Position numbers and translations under genes: made by a program. A DNA stretch of 64,000 nucleotides, from assembly GCA_016718265.1 (NCBI GenBank), contig JADKDZ010000012.1, positions 68,134 through 132,133 of the forward strand, in the 5' to 3' direction. Under the pieces are notes generated by a model that saw nothing but the letters and a program-made list of their open reading frames with translations, was not told the DNA's origin and searched no databases. Below, one piece after another: positions 44,291 through 53,733 of the stretch. The first letter of the stretch is position 1. Every line of letters starts with the position of its first letter. Source of the DNA: Uliginosibacterium sp. (GTDB lineage: Bacteria > Pseudomonadota > Gammaproteobacteria > Burkholderiales > Rhodocyclaceae).

Positions 44291-45995
44291 CGTGCTGATC
44301 CTGAGTGACGCGCAAGACTTCTTCCAGGCTGGTGACGCCAGCGACCACTTTGCGCAAACCATCTTCGTGGAGAGAGATCATGCCCTCACGTCGCGCAATA
44401 TCGTGCAAGTCGGTCGCATCTGCGCCATCAATAATCGCCCGGTGCATTTTCTCGTTCAGCGTGAAGAGCTCGTGAATACCCGTTCGACCGGTGTAGCCGG
44501 TATTCCGACAGTGTGGGCAGCCTCGTGCCTCATAGATGGTCGGCGCCTTGTCCTTGCAGAAACGCTCCAGCCCGGTCCGTTTCAGATCTTCCGGCGTCAG
44601 CTCGGCAGGTGCCTTGCAAGCTTCGCACAGACGACGAACCAGGCGCTGAGCCAGCACGCCATTCACCGAAGAGGTGATCAGATATCGCTCAAGCCCCATG
44701 TCCTGCAGACGGATAATCGCCCCTGCTGCGGTGTTTGTATGCAATGTAGATAACACAAGATGGCCCGTGAGGGCTGACTGAACGGCGATCTGAGCAGTTT
44801 CGCCATCCCGCATTTCACCAATCATGATGATATCCGGGTCTTGTCGCAGAATCGAGCGCAAGGCGTGCGCAAAGCTCAGGCCAATCTGTGGATGGACCTG
44901 AATCTGGTTGATGGAGTCGAGCTGATATTCAACCGGATCCTCCACCGTCACGATCTTCAAGGCATCCGCATCCAGCTTCGAGAGCGCGGCATACAGCGTG
45001 GTGGTTTTGCCAGAGCCCGTCGGCCCGGTGACCAGCAAAATTCCGTGCGGGCGATTCAACAGCTCATTGAATTCCGCCAGCGTATCCGGGCTGAAGCCCA
45101 TTTCTTCCAGTCCGAAACGCACACTGGACCGATCCAGCACGCGCATGACGACACTCTCGCCATGCACGGTCGGAACCGTCGACACCCGCAAATCGAGCTC
45201 GCGCCCCTTGACCCGCATCTTGATCCGACCGTCTTGAGGCAGGCGCCGCTCCGCTATGTTCAGGTGCGCCAGCAATTTGATGCGAGAGGTAACCGCCGCA
45301 GATAGCCGCCCGGCGATCGGCTCTGCCAACTGAATCACGCCATCGACCCGATACCGCACGTGCAGGCTGTCTTCAAAGGGCTCCAGGTGGATATCTGACG
45401 CCCGCAGGTCAATCACCTTGCCAATCAGCGCATTCACGAGGCGGATGACCGGCGCCTCGCTCGCCAGATCTTTCAAGTGTTCAACGAAGTCGCCCGCTTC
45501 GTTGAGATCATCTCCGTCTGTACCGGTATCCGCTTCAGGATCCAGGTCTTGCAGATAACGCTTGAAACCGGCTTCGATATCGGCCTCAAGCCCCAGCGAG
45601 GGCGACACTTTCAGTTTGGTAGCCAGATGCAGCGCCCGGCAGAGATACGGGTCTTGTGGAACCAGCATCACGACCGAGAGCACGCCGTCTGCCAGCCCGA
45701 CCGGTAGCGCATGATTGTTCAGCAGAAAATCTACGGCCAGCCCCTCCAGCGTGGGGAAATCCAGCGGGAAATCTTCGGCCAGCAGCAAGGGGATACGCAA
45801 CTGCTGGCTCAGCACACGCGCAACATCCACTTCCGAGACCACGCCCAGACGCACCAGCACCCGCCCCAGCAAGCCGCCCATCTCGCTTTGGGCCGCCAGT
45901 GCACGTTCAAGATCCCGGGTATTGAGTTTCCCCGCAGCGATCAACAATTCTCCGAGCGGCAGCTTGCGCGATTGCCCGGTCGCAGACTCAGTCAT
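44283..45995 (-). CDS. gspE: Type II secretion ATPase GspE
   Basis: This hexameric ATPase drives pseudopilus assembly. The 570 residues carry an N-terminal MshEN/GspE-N domain (about 15-130, KLPLGELLIAAGKLNTRDLE). The ATPase domain has ASDIHLEPFEDSLHVRYRVDG, Walker A GPTGSGKTTT at 324-333, the Asp box VTVEDPVEYQ and Walker B-like DPDIIMIGEMRDGETA. Its zinc-binding CxxC pairs are CEAC and CPHC. GAGG precedes ATG 45995. It is the first gene of the T2SS operon, 45 bases after an unrelated secreted protein gene on the same strand. Confidence 0.96.
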   Translation of the reverse strand: MTESATGQSRKLPLGELLIAAGKLNTRDLERALAAQSEMGGLLGRVLVRLGVVSEVDVARVLSQQLRIPLLLAEDFPLDFPTLEGLAVDFLLNNHALPVGLADGVLSVVMLVPQDPYLCRALHLATKLKVSPSLGLEADIEAGFKRYLQDLDPEADTGTDGDDLNEAGDFVEHLKDLASEAPVIRLVNALIGKVIDLRASDIHLEPFEDSLHVRYRVDGVIQLAEPIAGRLSAAVTSRIKLLAHLNIAERRLPQDGRIKMRVKGRELDLRVSTVPTVHGESVVMRVLDRSSVRFGLEEMGFSPDTLAEFNELLNRPHGILLVTGPTGSGKTTTLYAALSKLDADALKIVTVEDPVEYQLDSINQIQVHPQIGLSFAHALRSILRQDPDIIMIGEMRDGETAQIAVQSALTGHLVLSTLHTNTAAGAIIRLQDMGLERYLITSSVNGVLAQRLVRRLCEACKAPAELTPEDLKRTGLERFCKDKAPTIYEARGCPHCRNTGYTGRTGIHELFTLNEKMHRAIIDGADATDLHDIARREGMISLHEDGLRKVVAGVTSLEEVLRVTQDQHDG

Positions 45996-46040
45996 GTATT
46001 CCTCTCACTATCCGGCCAGACCATCCATGGCCCGTCTGGC

Positions 46041-46868
46041 TCACTGCCAGCTCACCTTGAAATCTTTCAGCTGAAGCCGCCACGTCGGCACGCTCCTGCA
46101 ACTTGCGTCCGCATCGGCGCACATCACGGCCACGAAGTAGCCACTATTGCCGCGAATTTCATCGCGGTCGGGTGCGCGCGTCAGCACGTCGACGAAACGA
46201 TGATCGCGCAGCACAAGTCCTTTGTCGTCATACACCGTGTACCGCAGACTCGCATCGTCCGCCTTCACGATAAAGCGATACCACTGCCCATCTTTCAAGC
46301 CGGGGCCGCAGTGATTCTCGCCAGCAGTCGCCTGCCCCCAAAGGCGCGTCACGCCAAGCAGGCGCCCCCAGGTTTCGGGTTGAACCAGTGGGAATGGGCC
46401 CGGGCATAGGTCCTCCACAGGCCAGCCTCCGGCTATCGAGCCTATCACGATCCCACGCCCCTGAAAGCGCTCGTTCCCACTGTGGACGCCCGGCGCAAAA
46501 CCGGTGAGGCGCGATCGCAGGCCAATCGCGATGTGGTTCACGACTCCGGGGAAGAAATACCCTTCCGAACGCAGGCTGAAGCGGAGGACCTGCATGCGTC
46601 GCCCAGCCGGTCGGGCACTGCAATTGCGGAAATGGCCCACGCCATGGCCGGCATAGCCTTCCGGATTCGCAGCCAAGGTTCTCGTCTCGGCGCCATAGCG
46701 TTCGACGCGCCGCGGTGGACGAGCCTCAGCGCTGGGGCCAAAGAATACGATTTCATCCGGAATCGCCTGGCATTGTTCGACCTCGTCCAGCGAAGCCCGC
46801 GCAGCGCCCGCGCAAAATCCCACGGCTAGGCTGAGCGCTCCCCGAACAACTATCAAACTCGCCCTCAT
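46041..46868 (-). CDS. Secreted protein of unknown function
   Basis: I do not recognise this 275-residue protein. It has a signal peptide of about 26 residues (SLIVVRGALSLAVGFCAGAA, cut before SLDEV). The mature part is rich in Gly, Arg and aromatic residues, with several Cys residues (QCQAIPDE, NCSARPAG, DLCPGPFP, ENHCGPGL, VMCADADASCRS) that could form disulfides. Segments such as DGQWYRFIVKADDASLRYTV read like a concanavalin/LamG-type beta sandwich. ATG 46868 overlaps the stop of the membrane glycosyltransferase (ATGA), and gspE follows. It could be a T2SS substrate or glycan-binding protein, by position only. Confidence 0.6.
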   Translation of the reverse strand: MRASLIVVRGALSLAVGFCAGAARASLDEVEQCQAIPDEIVFFGPSAEARPPRRVERYGAETRTLAANPEGYAGHGVGHFRNCSARPAGRRMQVLRFSLRSEGYFFPGVVNHIAIGLRSRLTGFAPGVHSGNERFQGRGIVIGSIAGGWPVEDLCPGPFPLVQPETWGRLLGVTRLWGQATAGENHCGPGLKDGQWYRFIVKADDASLRYTVYDDKGLVLRDHRFVDVLTRAPDRDEIRGNSGYFVAVMCADADASCRSVPTWRLQLKDFKVSWQ

Positions 46869-49480
46869 CGCTGCACCACCACGACACCCATGTGGAAATA
46901 GTCCTGACGCGCGACATCGTGAAAACCTCTGGCGAGAAGGCGCTCACGCACCGCCTCGGTCATTCCGCGTAGCGCAACGTGATCAAACAAGAACACCTTC
47001 TTGCCGGGCGGCACCTGTGCCGCACGACTCGTATCGATTTGCTCCGCGTTAACGAGCCCCTCAAGGTAGGCCTCGTAATCGGCACCAAGCGCTGGAATCA
47101 GGTAATGGACGTACAGCATCCGGTTGGTCCGCCACATCCCGACCACCCGGTCACCGGGCGCAAAGTGCTGGGTGATGAATACCGCCGCTTCGCGGTACTG
47201 ATCCTTGCTGAGCAGAGGACGCTGAAGCCAGTGCTGGATACCCAGGATGAGCACACTGCCAAATATCACGGCACAGATGCCCTGCAAATGCGGCCGCAAA
47301 CGACCTGCCACAAGGGATAGCAGCAGGAGTACGCCGGGTAAAGCGAGCAGGAGGTAGCGTGGATGAAAAAACTCCATCCCGCGCGTCGCCACCCCCAGCA
47401 CCACAATGAATGGGAGCACCACGACAGTCAGCCAGACCGGCTCAGGCACACTCGGCGCAGGACGGCCACCGGACAAGGAGCACCATACACGCCAAGCCGC
47501 CCAAGGGAACGCCAGCACCACCAGCCACATCCAGCCACCCAAGCCGGGAATCACCATACGCCCAGTCTCTTTCACCGCACGCAACAGTGACAGCAGCATC
47601 GTTGTATCGTGCGACACGGGGGAACCCAGCTTGAAGAGAATGCCATCGAGCCCCCAGATCAGATACAAGGCAACCGGCGCAAATGGTGCGCTCAATACGA
47701 CCAGGCGCAGCCTATGCCCGGCACGTGCCGCCGCCAAACCGTATAGCGTGACCAGCAGTCCACAGTAGGGGATGGCATAGTAGTGCGTCATCATGGCTGC
47801 CGACATCGCGGCAAGTTGCAGCCAGGAAGGCTGAAGCGGCTTCTCGTCCCGCCTTGCACGCGCAAGATCACGCAGCAGCAGCACCGTCACCAGTCCGACC
47901 AGAAAACTGGCGAGCGCATAGGCACGTGCCTCCTGGCTATATTCGATCAAGGCACTGTTGCAGGCCGCCGCAAAGGCAAAATAGATGCGTGCCAGCGGCG
48001 GCGACCCGCGCGGCAAGGCACCTGCGAGCGCGATCAGGCCCAGCCCGAATACCACACTCAGCGCGCGAACAGCTGCGTCGGCCCCGCCCAATACCCTCGT
48101 CCAGCCTGCCAACAGAATTTCATACAGCGGGGGCGCCGTATCGGCCTGTTTCCATGACCAGAAGTGGTCCGGAATATCGAGATCCGCCAGTGCTTTATGC
48201 TGGGGAACGGCGTCGGGCGAACCCGCGTGCATCGCAATCCCGACGCTGAAGAGTTCGTCAGACCACAGACTCTCGCGGTCCAGCCCCTGCCATCGCAAGG
48301 CAGCGCCAGCCAACAGCGCACATACGATGCCGGCAAGCACGAATACCCGCGTGGGTTTCAGTTTTCCCGCGTTCTTCAAAAAAGGGGCTTCGATCAAAGT
48401 GTAACTCGCGCTGGCAATCAGTAGCAGTGCGATCACGACCACGCAGAACAGCACTGAGCGCAAACCTAGCACCGGAACCCGCTGCCCTGCCCACAAGGCA
48501 GCAAAGATCAACGGCACGTGAAACAGGTAGATGCTGTAGCTGATTTTGCCCAGATACGCGAGGCCGGAAATGCGCAAAAGCCGCTCGGCAAGGCCCTGCC
48601 GTGGCAACAGCACAAATACCAGCAGCCCGGTGCCGAATGCGATCGCAAGGCCGCTGCGCCAGAACACCGCCGCTCCCCAAACCTCCCAACACTGCTCCCG
48701 CAAGGGCAATACATACGCAAAAAGGGATGCTGTCACCAACGTGACCATTGCGGTCAGCACGATTCTCACCGACACGCCCGACATGCGCGCAAGAACCTCC
48801 GGATGGTGGTGTTGCACGGCGGCCAGCACCATGCCGGCGGCAAAGGTATCGAGCGCACCCGGGAGCTGCGTGGCCCAGAAATAGCGTACCCATGGATCGT
48901 GAGGCGCGAGCATGAACACCCCGGCGCGCCAGAGCCATGCGCATACGACAAAACCGCCAATCACCCACATCAGCGCATTTCTTGCGCGCAAGGCCGGCGC
49001 AGCAAGCAGCATCAGCACATAAAAAGACATCTCGACGCCCAAGGTCCAGTAGACGCCATTCAAGCTGCCGTGGCTCGCTGCACTCAGATTGTGGGTAAAA
49101 CTCGCATGGCGCAGCAGATCCTCCGCCAATGCTGGGGTAAAGAAGCCAGCGCCCGCGGCCTGCGCGCCATACAAGCCCACGAGCACAAGAATGATTGAAG
49201 CATAATAAGCTGGCACGATCCGCCGGGCGCGATGAATGCAGAACTCACGCGCAGACCACCGAACAGGTCGCAATACGGCTCCAAGAATGAAGTACCCGCT
49301 CAGCACATAAAAGAGGTCGACGCCGAACATACCCAGCGGCGCGAGACGGGCGAGCAGCGGGAAGTTCTGGAAGACCCCTGCCAGCGCATGAAGATGCAGC
49401 CCGACAACAACCAGTGCCGCCAGCGCCCGCAGCGCATCCAGCGCCGCGACATGGCTGCCGCCTGAATCGCCCGCCCTCAT
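46865..49480 (-). CDS. Acyltransferase-3 (OafA type) fused to ArnT/PMT-like membrane glycosyltransferase
   Basis: The 871-residue polytopic protein has two parts. Residues about 1-365 are an acyltransferase-3 domain: LDALRALAALVVVGLHLHAL with the catalytic-type His, FGVDLFYVLSGYFI, and FCIHRARRIVPAYYASI with the RxxR motif. Residues about 380-870 look like a GT-C glycosyltransferase of the GT39/ArnT group: LWSDELFSVGIAMH contains the early-loop acidic DE, then YSQEARAYALASFLVGL and more spans, with a periplasmic C-terminal domain. GT-C enzymes take sugars from polyprenyl phosphate, which the neighbouring genes appear to make. It overlaps both neighbours by four bases. Confidence 0.82.
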   Translation of the reverse strand: MRAGDSGGSHVAALDALRALAALVVVGLHLHALAGVFQNFPLLARLAPLGMFGVDLFYVLSGYFILGAVLRPVRWSAREFCIHRARRIVPAYYASIILVLVGLYGAQAAGAGFFTPALAEDLLRHASFTHNLSAASHGSLNGVYWTLGVEMSFYVLMLLAAPALRARNALMWVIGGFVVCAWLWRAGVFMLAPHDPWVRYFWATQLPGALDTFAAGMVLAAVQHHHPEVLARMSGVSVRIVLTAMVTLVTASLFAYVLPLREQCWEVWGAAVFWRSGLAIAFGTGLLVFVLLPRQGLAERLLRISGLAYLGKISYSIYLFHVPLIFAALWAGQRVPVLGLRSVLFCVVVIALLLIASASYTLIEAPFLKNAGKLKPTRVFVLAGIVCALLAGAALRWQGLDRESLWSDELFSVGIAMHAGSPDAVPQHKALADLDIPDHFWSWKQADTAPPLYEILLAGWTRVLGGADAAVRALSVVFGLGLIALAGALPRGSPPLARIYFAFAAACNSALIEYSQEARAYALASFLVGLVTVLLLRDLARARRDEKPLQPSWLQLAAMSAAMMTHYYAIPYCGLLVTLYGLAAARAGHRLRLVVLSAPFAPVALYLIWGLDGILFKLGSPVSHDTTMLLSLLRAVKETGRMVIPGLGGWMWLVVLAFPWAAWRVWCSLSGGRPAPSVPEPVWLTVVVLPFIVVLGVATRGMEFFHPRYLLLALPGVLLLLSLVAGRLRPHLQGICAVIFGSVLILGIQHWLQRPLLSKDQYREAAVFITQHFAPGDRVVGMWRTNRMLYVHYLIPALGADYEAYLEGLVNAEQIDTSRAAQVPPGKKVFLFDHVALRGMTEAVRERLLARGFHDVARQDYFHMGVVVVQR

Positions 49481-50445
49481 GTCTGAATGTCAGCCTCGTG
49501 TACCGCGCGCACCACGTAGCGCGGCCGCTGCTTGGTTTCCAGATAAATGCGGCCGATGTATTCGCCCAACACGCCGACACTGAGGAGTTGCAAGCTCCCC
49601 ATGAAGAGAACGGTGACAATCATCCAGGCGTAACCGGGCACAGCGACGCCACGTACAAGGGTGTAGAGCACAATCCAGCTGCCATAGGCAAAACTCAGCA
49701 ATGCCCCCACCAACCCCACATAGGTCCAGATCTTCAGCGGCGCGATGCTGAAGCTTGTAATCCCTTCGAGTGCAAAGTTCCAGAGTTTCCAGCCGGAGAA
49801 CTTGCTCTCCCCGGCTGCCCGAGGCTTGCGTGTGTACTCGATCTCTACGGTACGAAACCCAACCCAGGCGAACAAGCCTTTCATGAAGCGTTGCCGTTCC
49901 GGTAGCTTCTTGAGCACCTCGACCACGCAGCGATCCATCAGTCGGAAGTCACCGACGTTCTGCGGGATCTTTACGTCCGACAACTCGTTGTGCAAACGGT
50001 AGAACCACTCGGCGGTCTTGCGTTTGATCCAACTGTCCGCACGCCGGTCAGCACGGCGTGCAACCACCACTTCGGCCCCTGCGAGCCACTTCTCGATCAA
50101 GGCAGGAATCAGTTCGGGCGGATCCTGCAGATCAGCATCGATGGGAACCACCGCATCCCCACGTGCGTGATCGATCCCGGCTGTCAGCGCCGCCTCCTTG
50201 CCGAAATTTCGTGACAGTTCCAGCACCCGGATACGCGGTTCGCGCTGTGCGGCGGCCAGCAGTCTGGTGAGGGTGTCGTCACGGCTGCCATCGTCGACAC
50301 AGACAAACTCGAACGTCAGCCCAGCGATCGTATCGACCACAGCCGTTATGTGTGCGAAGTAGAGCTCGACCCCCTCCGACTCATTGAAGAATGGAGCGAC
50401 GATCGACACCAGACGCGGCCGGCCCTGTTCCTTGGAATAGTCCAC
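49477..50445 (-). CDS. Polyprenyl-phosphate glycosyltransferase (GtrB/DPM1-like, GT2)
   Basis: This membrane enzyme of 322 residues moves a sugar from a nucleotide to polyprenyl phosphate. The GT-A domain has VSIVAPFFNESEGVELYF, VCVDDGSRDDT, LSRNFGKEAALTAGIDHARG and VVPIDADLQDPPE (DxD), then KRKTAEWFYRLHNELSDVKI. Two C-terminal membrane spans follow (IWTYVGLVGALLSFAYGSWI and YAWMIVTVLFMGSLQLLSVG), ending GEYIGRIYLETKQRPRYVV, as in GtrB and related proteins. The start is GTG 50445. It follows a gtrA-like gene, the usual flippase partner. Confidence 0.9.
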   Translation of the reverse strand: MDYSKEQGRPRLVSIVAPFFNESEGVELYFAHITAVVDTIAGLTFEFVCVDDGSRDDTLTRLLAAAQREPRIRVLELSRNFGKEAALTAGIDHARGDAVVPIDADLQDPPELIPALIEKWLAGAEVVVARRADRRADSWIKRKTAEWFYRLHNELSDVKIPQNVGDFRLMDRCVVEVLKKLPERQRFMKGLFAWVGFRTVEIEYTRKPRAAGESKFSGWKLWNFALEGITSFSIAPLKIWTYVGLVGALLSFAYGSWIVLYTLVRGVAVPGYAWMIVTVLFMGSLQLLSVGVLGEYIGRIYLETKQRPRYVVRAVHEADIQT

Positions 50446-50457
50446 CTCTCCCCCCGA

Positions 50458-50835
50458 TCAGCAGTCGCCAGGCCGCAAGAATACGAACATGCGCAGCAAC
50501 AGATAGGTCACGATTACGTAGCACGCTATGGCAAGCACCTGGGCCACATACGCACCAATGTTCAAGGCCAGACTTTGCTGCAAAACGAAGCGGTTCACGC
50601 CGTACCCGAGCAAGACCACAGGCAAATAACGCACGAAACTGCTCACCAGCTGGCCAGCGTCGCGAAACGACCAATGGCGGTGCGTCATGAAGGTCACTGG
50701 CACCAGCAGCACGAACGCCAGCCAGTTTGCCGTGACCGGACTGAAAACCTGCTGCAGCGCAAATATGACCGCCAACCCCAACACCGTGTTGGCGCTGCCA
50801 ATCGCAACGAACCGGAGAAACGTGCGATCAAGCAT
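50458..50835 (-). CDS. GtrA-like membrane protein (first copy)
   Basis: This 125-residue protein from ATG 50835 has four membrane spans and the GtrA family pattern: FLRFVAIGSANTVLGLAVIF, ANWLAFVLLVPVTFMTHRHW, SFRDAGQ, YVIVTYLLLRMFVF. GtrA proteins are thought to flip polyprenyl-phosphate sugars across the inner membrane. It is followed by a GtrB-like synthase, so they form a classical gtrA-gtrB pair. It overlaps the methyltransferase gene upstream by eight bases. Confidence 0.85.
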   Translation of the reverse strand: MLDRTFLRFVAIGSANTVLGLAVIFALQQVFSPVTANWLAFVLLVPVTFMTHRHWSFRDAGQLVSSFVRYLPVVLLGYGVNRFVLQQSLALNIGAYVAQVLAIACYVIVTYLLLRMFVFLRPGDC

Positions 50836-51595
50836 CACTCGCCTGCTTCTTGCGCAACACATAGCACTGCGTCCACAGCAGCTCACGGACAACGATCAAG
50901 TGGCGCAGCCCGCCCTCCAGCCAACGTGCGAGATCACGACCAACAGTACCGCCGAATTCCGCAACGCCCGGGAGATAGAGGCCACAGTCGTGCTGCTCCA
51001 GTACTTCAAAACCCGCATTCTGAATCTGGTTCAGCAAGGCTGTACGGGTCAGGCGGTTGATATGCCCCAGATCTTCAACGTGTTCGGCGTAGAGTTTGCG
51101 AACGAGCCCGCGTACCAGCGGAAACACCAGCAAGCGGGCGAAAAGCTCAGCCGTACTGAAGGCATGCGGCGTGGTGAGAATCAGGACGCCACCGGGACGC
51201 AGCGCACCCGCGATGTTCGAAAGTGCTGTTTGCGACTCAGGCAAATGCTCAATCACTTCAGAGCACACCGCTACGTCGTACGACGGCCTAAGCGAGAGGC
51301 TCGTGACATCATCAACGCGGGCTTCAACGTTCTCAAGACCCGCGACGGCCGCGACAAAATCCGGGTTGATGTCAATCGCCAGCACCGGCCCAAGCTTCGC
51401 CATCTCGGCGGTGTAGATTCCGCATCCGATGCCGACCTCCAGAAACCGTGTCCCCCTGCGCCGGGCGTAGCGCTGGATCGCCGCCATCACCCATGCCCGT
51501 CGCACGCCGTGCAGCCAGCGACGGCTGGGGTTTGCTGACTCGTAAAGATTGGCCTGAAACGCGATATCGCCCTGACCCGGCTTGCGTGCTTCCAT
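50828..51595 (-). CDS. Class I SAM-dependent methyltransferase
   Basis: This soluble enzyme of 255 residues carries the SAM-binding motif FLEVGIGCGIYTAEMA. Next come VLAIDINPDFV, VAVCSEVIEHLPE and ALRPGGVLILTTPH, as in small-molecule and sugar methyltransferases. It probably acts on a glycan or polyprenyl-linked intermediate given its neighbours, but the acceptor cannot be told from sequence. AAAGGGA lies five bases ahead of ATG 51595. Confidence 0.87.
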   Translation of the reverse strand: MEARKPGQGDIAFQANLYESANPSRRWLHGVRRAWVMAAIQRYARRRGTRFLEVGIGCGIYTAEMAKLGPVLAIDINPDFVAAVAGLENVEARVDDVTSLSLRPSYDVAVCSEVIEHLPESQTALSNIAGALRPGGVLILTTPHAFSTAELFARLLVFPLVRGLVRKLYAEHVEDLGHINRLTRTALLNQIQNAGFEVLEQHDCGLYLPGVAEFGGTVGRDLARWLEGGLRHLIVVRELLWTQCYVLRKKQASDA

Positions 51596-51656
51596 TCATT
51601 CCCTTTTACAGCATAAAGACGTAAGCCCCGGCAAAACCCCGGAGAACCAACGGCGT

Positions 51657-52406
51657 CTAGATATCCATCCGGTTGAAAACCATTCTTGGCAGATGACGAA
51701 TGACGAGCATGATCAGCCGCCATTTTGCGGGGGCGTAAACCACCGCAGACCCCCTCGCCATCCCGGAGACAATTGCGCTAGCCACGTTGCCGGGATCTGC
51801 GAGCTTCATACCCTTGGCCTTGAGGTGCGCTGTCATGGGCGTGTCGGTGGGCCCAGGTTTGACTAGCACCGCGCGCACAGCACTAGCAGCAAAGCGATGC
51901 TGCAATCCCTCCATGTACCGATCAACCAAGCCTTTCGCGGCGCCGTACACGTAATTGGACTTTCGTCCCCGGTCGCCTGCAACCGAGCCGATCAACCCCA
52001 GGGTCCCCTTTCCGGCCACAGCGAAGTGCCCGGCAAACGCTTCCGCAAACAGCACCGGGGATAAGGCGTTGATCGCCAGCGCATCGCGACAGGCCACGAG
52101 TTCCTTCTCACACGACCCCTGGTCCGGTAGAGAACCGTGCGCGATCAAGACTGAATCAATCCCTCCCTCGCTCCGCTGGACGACGTCCTCAGCAAGACTG
52201 GAAATGGCACTGGCATCCATAAAATCCACCGTCAGCACCCGAATGACGACGGCAGGATTGCGAACGCGCAAGTCGGCCGCCTGGCGCTCGAGACGCGCAA
52301 GATCACGCCCAACCAGGGTCAGTTCCGCCGCGTCACTCACCCACAAGCGCGCGCACTGCTCGGCAATGGCTGAAGTTGCTCCGATGATCACCCGCTTTTT
52401 TCGCAT
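51657..52406 (-). CDS. SDR, decaprenylphosphoryl-2-keto-ribose reductase (DprE2)-like
   Basis: This short-chain dehydrogenase of 249 residues starts MRKKRVIIGATSAIAEQCAR (NAD(P)-binding, in the variant form typical of DprE2). The catalytic triad is Ser141 (LIGSVAGDRGR), Tyr154 and Lys158 in YVYGAAK. In mycobacteria DprE2 reduces the 2-keto intermediate made by DprE1 to give polyprenyl-phosphate-arabinofuranose. The DprE1-like gene is immediately upstream and a DPPR-synthase-like gene before that, which supports this role over a generic SDR. Confidence 0.8.
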   Translation of the reverse strand: MRKKRVIIGATSAIAEQCARLWVSDAAELTLVGRDLARLERQAADLRVRNPAVVIRVLTVDFMDASAISSLAEDVVQRSEGGIDSVLIAHGSLPDQGSCEKELVACRDALAINALSPVLFAEAFAGHFAVAGKGTLGLIGSVAGDRGRKSNYVYGAAKGLVDRYMEGLQHRFAASAVRAVLVKPGPTDTPMTAHLKAKGMKLADPGNVASAIVSGMARGSAVVYAPAKWRLIMLVIRHLPRMVFNRMDI

Positions 52407-52431
52407 TGCCCACTATCTCTCTTAATTTGTT

Positions 52432-53733
52432 TCACACGCCCATCAAGCGGCGGGATAACCCCGAACTGATCCCGGGGTCTTTGTACTGCAAGAACTCTTG
52501 CACACGCGGATAACCTGCTTCGAACACCTCACGCGGCATTCGTGCGTCTTTGGCTAGATAGATACGCCCACCCGCTTCCTGAACGATGGCGTCGAGACGG
52601 GCAAACAACTTGTGCGAACGCGCACCCCGATTCGGGAAGTCCAGCGCCAGCGTCACACCTGGTCGTGGGAAGCTCATCATACCCAGCGCTTCACGATGGC
52701 CAAAGGTTTTCAACACGGCCAGGAACGACCCCTCTCCTGACCGGGAGATTTCGCGCAACATTGCAGAAACCGCCTCGCGCCCGCTTTCGCGCGGCACGAC
52801 GCTCTGATACTGGAAGAAGCCGCGCGGCCCGTACATGCGGTTCCACTCAAGAATATTGTCCAGCGGATAAAAGAAGGGCTCGTAGTGCACCACGCTACGA
52901 CCACTCCGCCACTTCTGCAGACTGAAGTACGCCGTATTGAAGGGACGCAGCGAGAGCTTGTTGACCATCGAAAACGGTGGGTCAAATGGTACTCGCAGAT
53001 TGCGAGAAGCCGGCAGTGGGCGGTCCATCTTCGGGGCGTGATTGCCACGCATGAAAATGCCGCGTCCACGGCCCCCGCACATGCAATCAATCCACGAGAC
53101 GGTGTGCTCCCACGCCGCTTCGGAGCCGTCAGCCAGTTCAAAGAATTCGTTCAGGTTCCCATACGGGACATTTTCGGCCTCAATCCAAGGGCCGGCGACC
53201 GGGCGCAACTGCAGTGTCGCCTCAACAATCAAGCCGGTCAGCCCCAATCCGCCAACGCTTGCGGCAAACCAGTCCGGTCGCAAATCCGGGCCACAATCGA
53301 TCAGTTCTCCGTCGGTACGCAAAAGGCGAAGCTGCCGCACCTGATCACCGAAAGATCCGAGCACATGGTGATTCTTGCCATGCACATCGTTGGCGATTGC
53401 CCCACCGACGGTAACCAACTGCGTCCCGGGGGTGACCGGTAAAATCCAGCCGCGCGGAATCATGAGACGCTGAATGTCGCGCAGCAACACCCCAGCCTCA
53501 CAACGCAGCAGCCCTGTCTGTTCGTCGAAAGCAATGTAACGATCCAGACCACAGGTGTTCCACAGCAATCCATCGGGGTTCAGGCAGACGTCGCCGTAGC
53601 TGCGCGCCATGCCCTGCGCCAGCCCTTTTAGGGGCGCGCCACAGATCACATCGCGCAGGGCCTCCCGATCACTCAGGTACTGCACCGTGTGCGGGAACGC
53701 CCCCAGCTTGCCCCATGCGCTCAGCATCACCAT
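52432..53733 (-). CDS. FAD-linked oxidase, decaprenylphosphoryl-ribose 2-oxidase (DprE1)-like
   Basis: This 433-residue flavoprotein has an N-terminal FAD-binding domain (GMARSYGDVCLNPDGLLW, LRCEAGVLLRDIQRLMIPRG, TPGTQLVTVGGAIANDVHGK) and a C-terminal substrate domain. The segments HVLGSFGDQVRQLRLLRTDG and FYPLDNILEWNRMYGPRGF are like those of DprE1, as is KDARMPREVFEAGYPRVQEF near the end. DprE1 oxidises the 2'-hydroxyl of polyprenyl-phosphoryl-ribose. The start at 53733 overlaps the HAD-UbiA stop by seven bases, so these enzymes are made together. Confidence 0.85.
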   Translation of the reverse strand: MVMLSAWGKLGAFPHTVQYLSDREALRDVICGAPLKGLAQGMARSYGDVCLNPDGLLWNTCGLDRYIAFDEQTGLLRCEAGVLLRDIQRLMIPRGWILPVTPGTQLVTVGGAIANDVHGKNHHVLGSFGDQVRQLRLLRTDGELIDCGPDLRPDWFAASVGGLGLTGLIVEATLQLRPVAGPWIEAENVPYGNLNEFFELADGSEAAWEHTVSWIDCMCGGRGRGIFMRGNHAPKMDRPLPASRNLRVPFDPPFSMVNKLSLRPFNTAYFSLQKWRSGRSVVHYEPFFYPLDNILEWNRMYGPRGFFQYQSVVPRESGREAVSAMLREISRSGEGSFLAVLKTFGHREALGMMSFPRPGVTLALDFPNRGARSHKLFARLDAIVQEAGGRIYLAKDARMPREVFEAGYPRVQEFLQYKDPGISSGLSRRLMGV

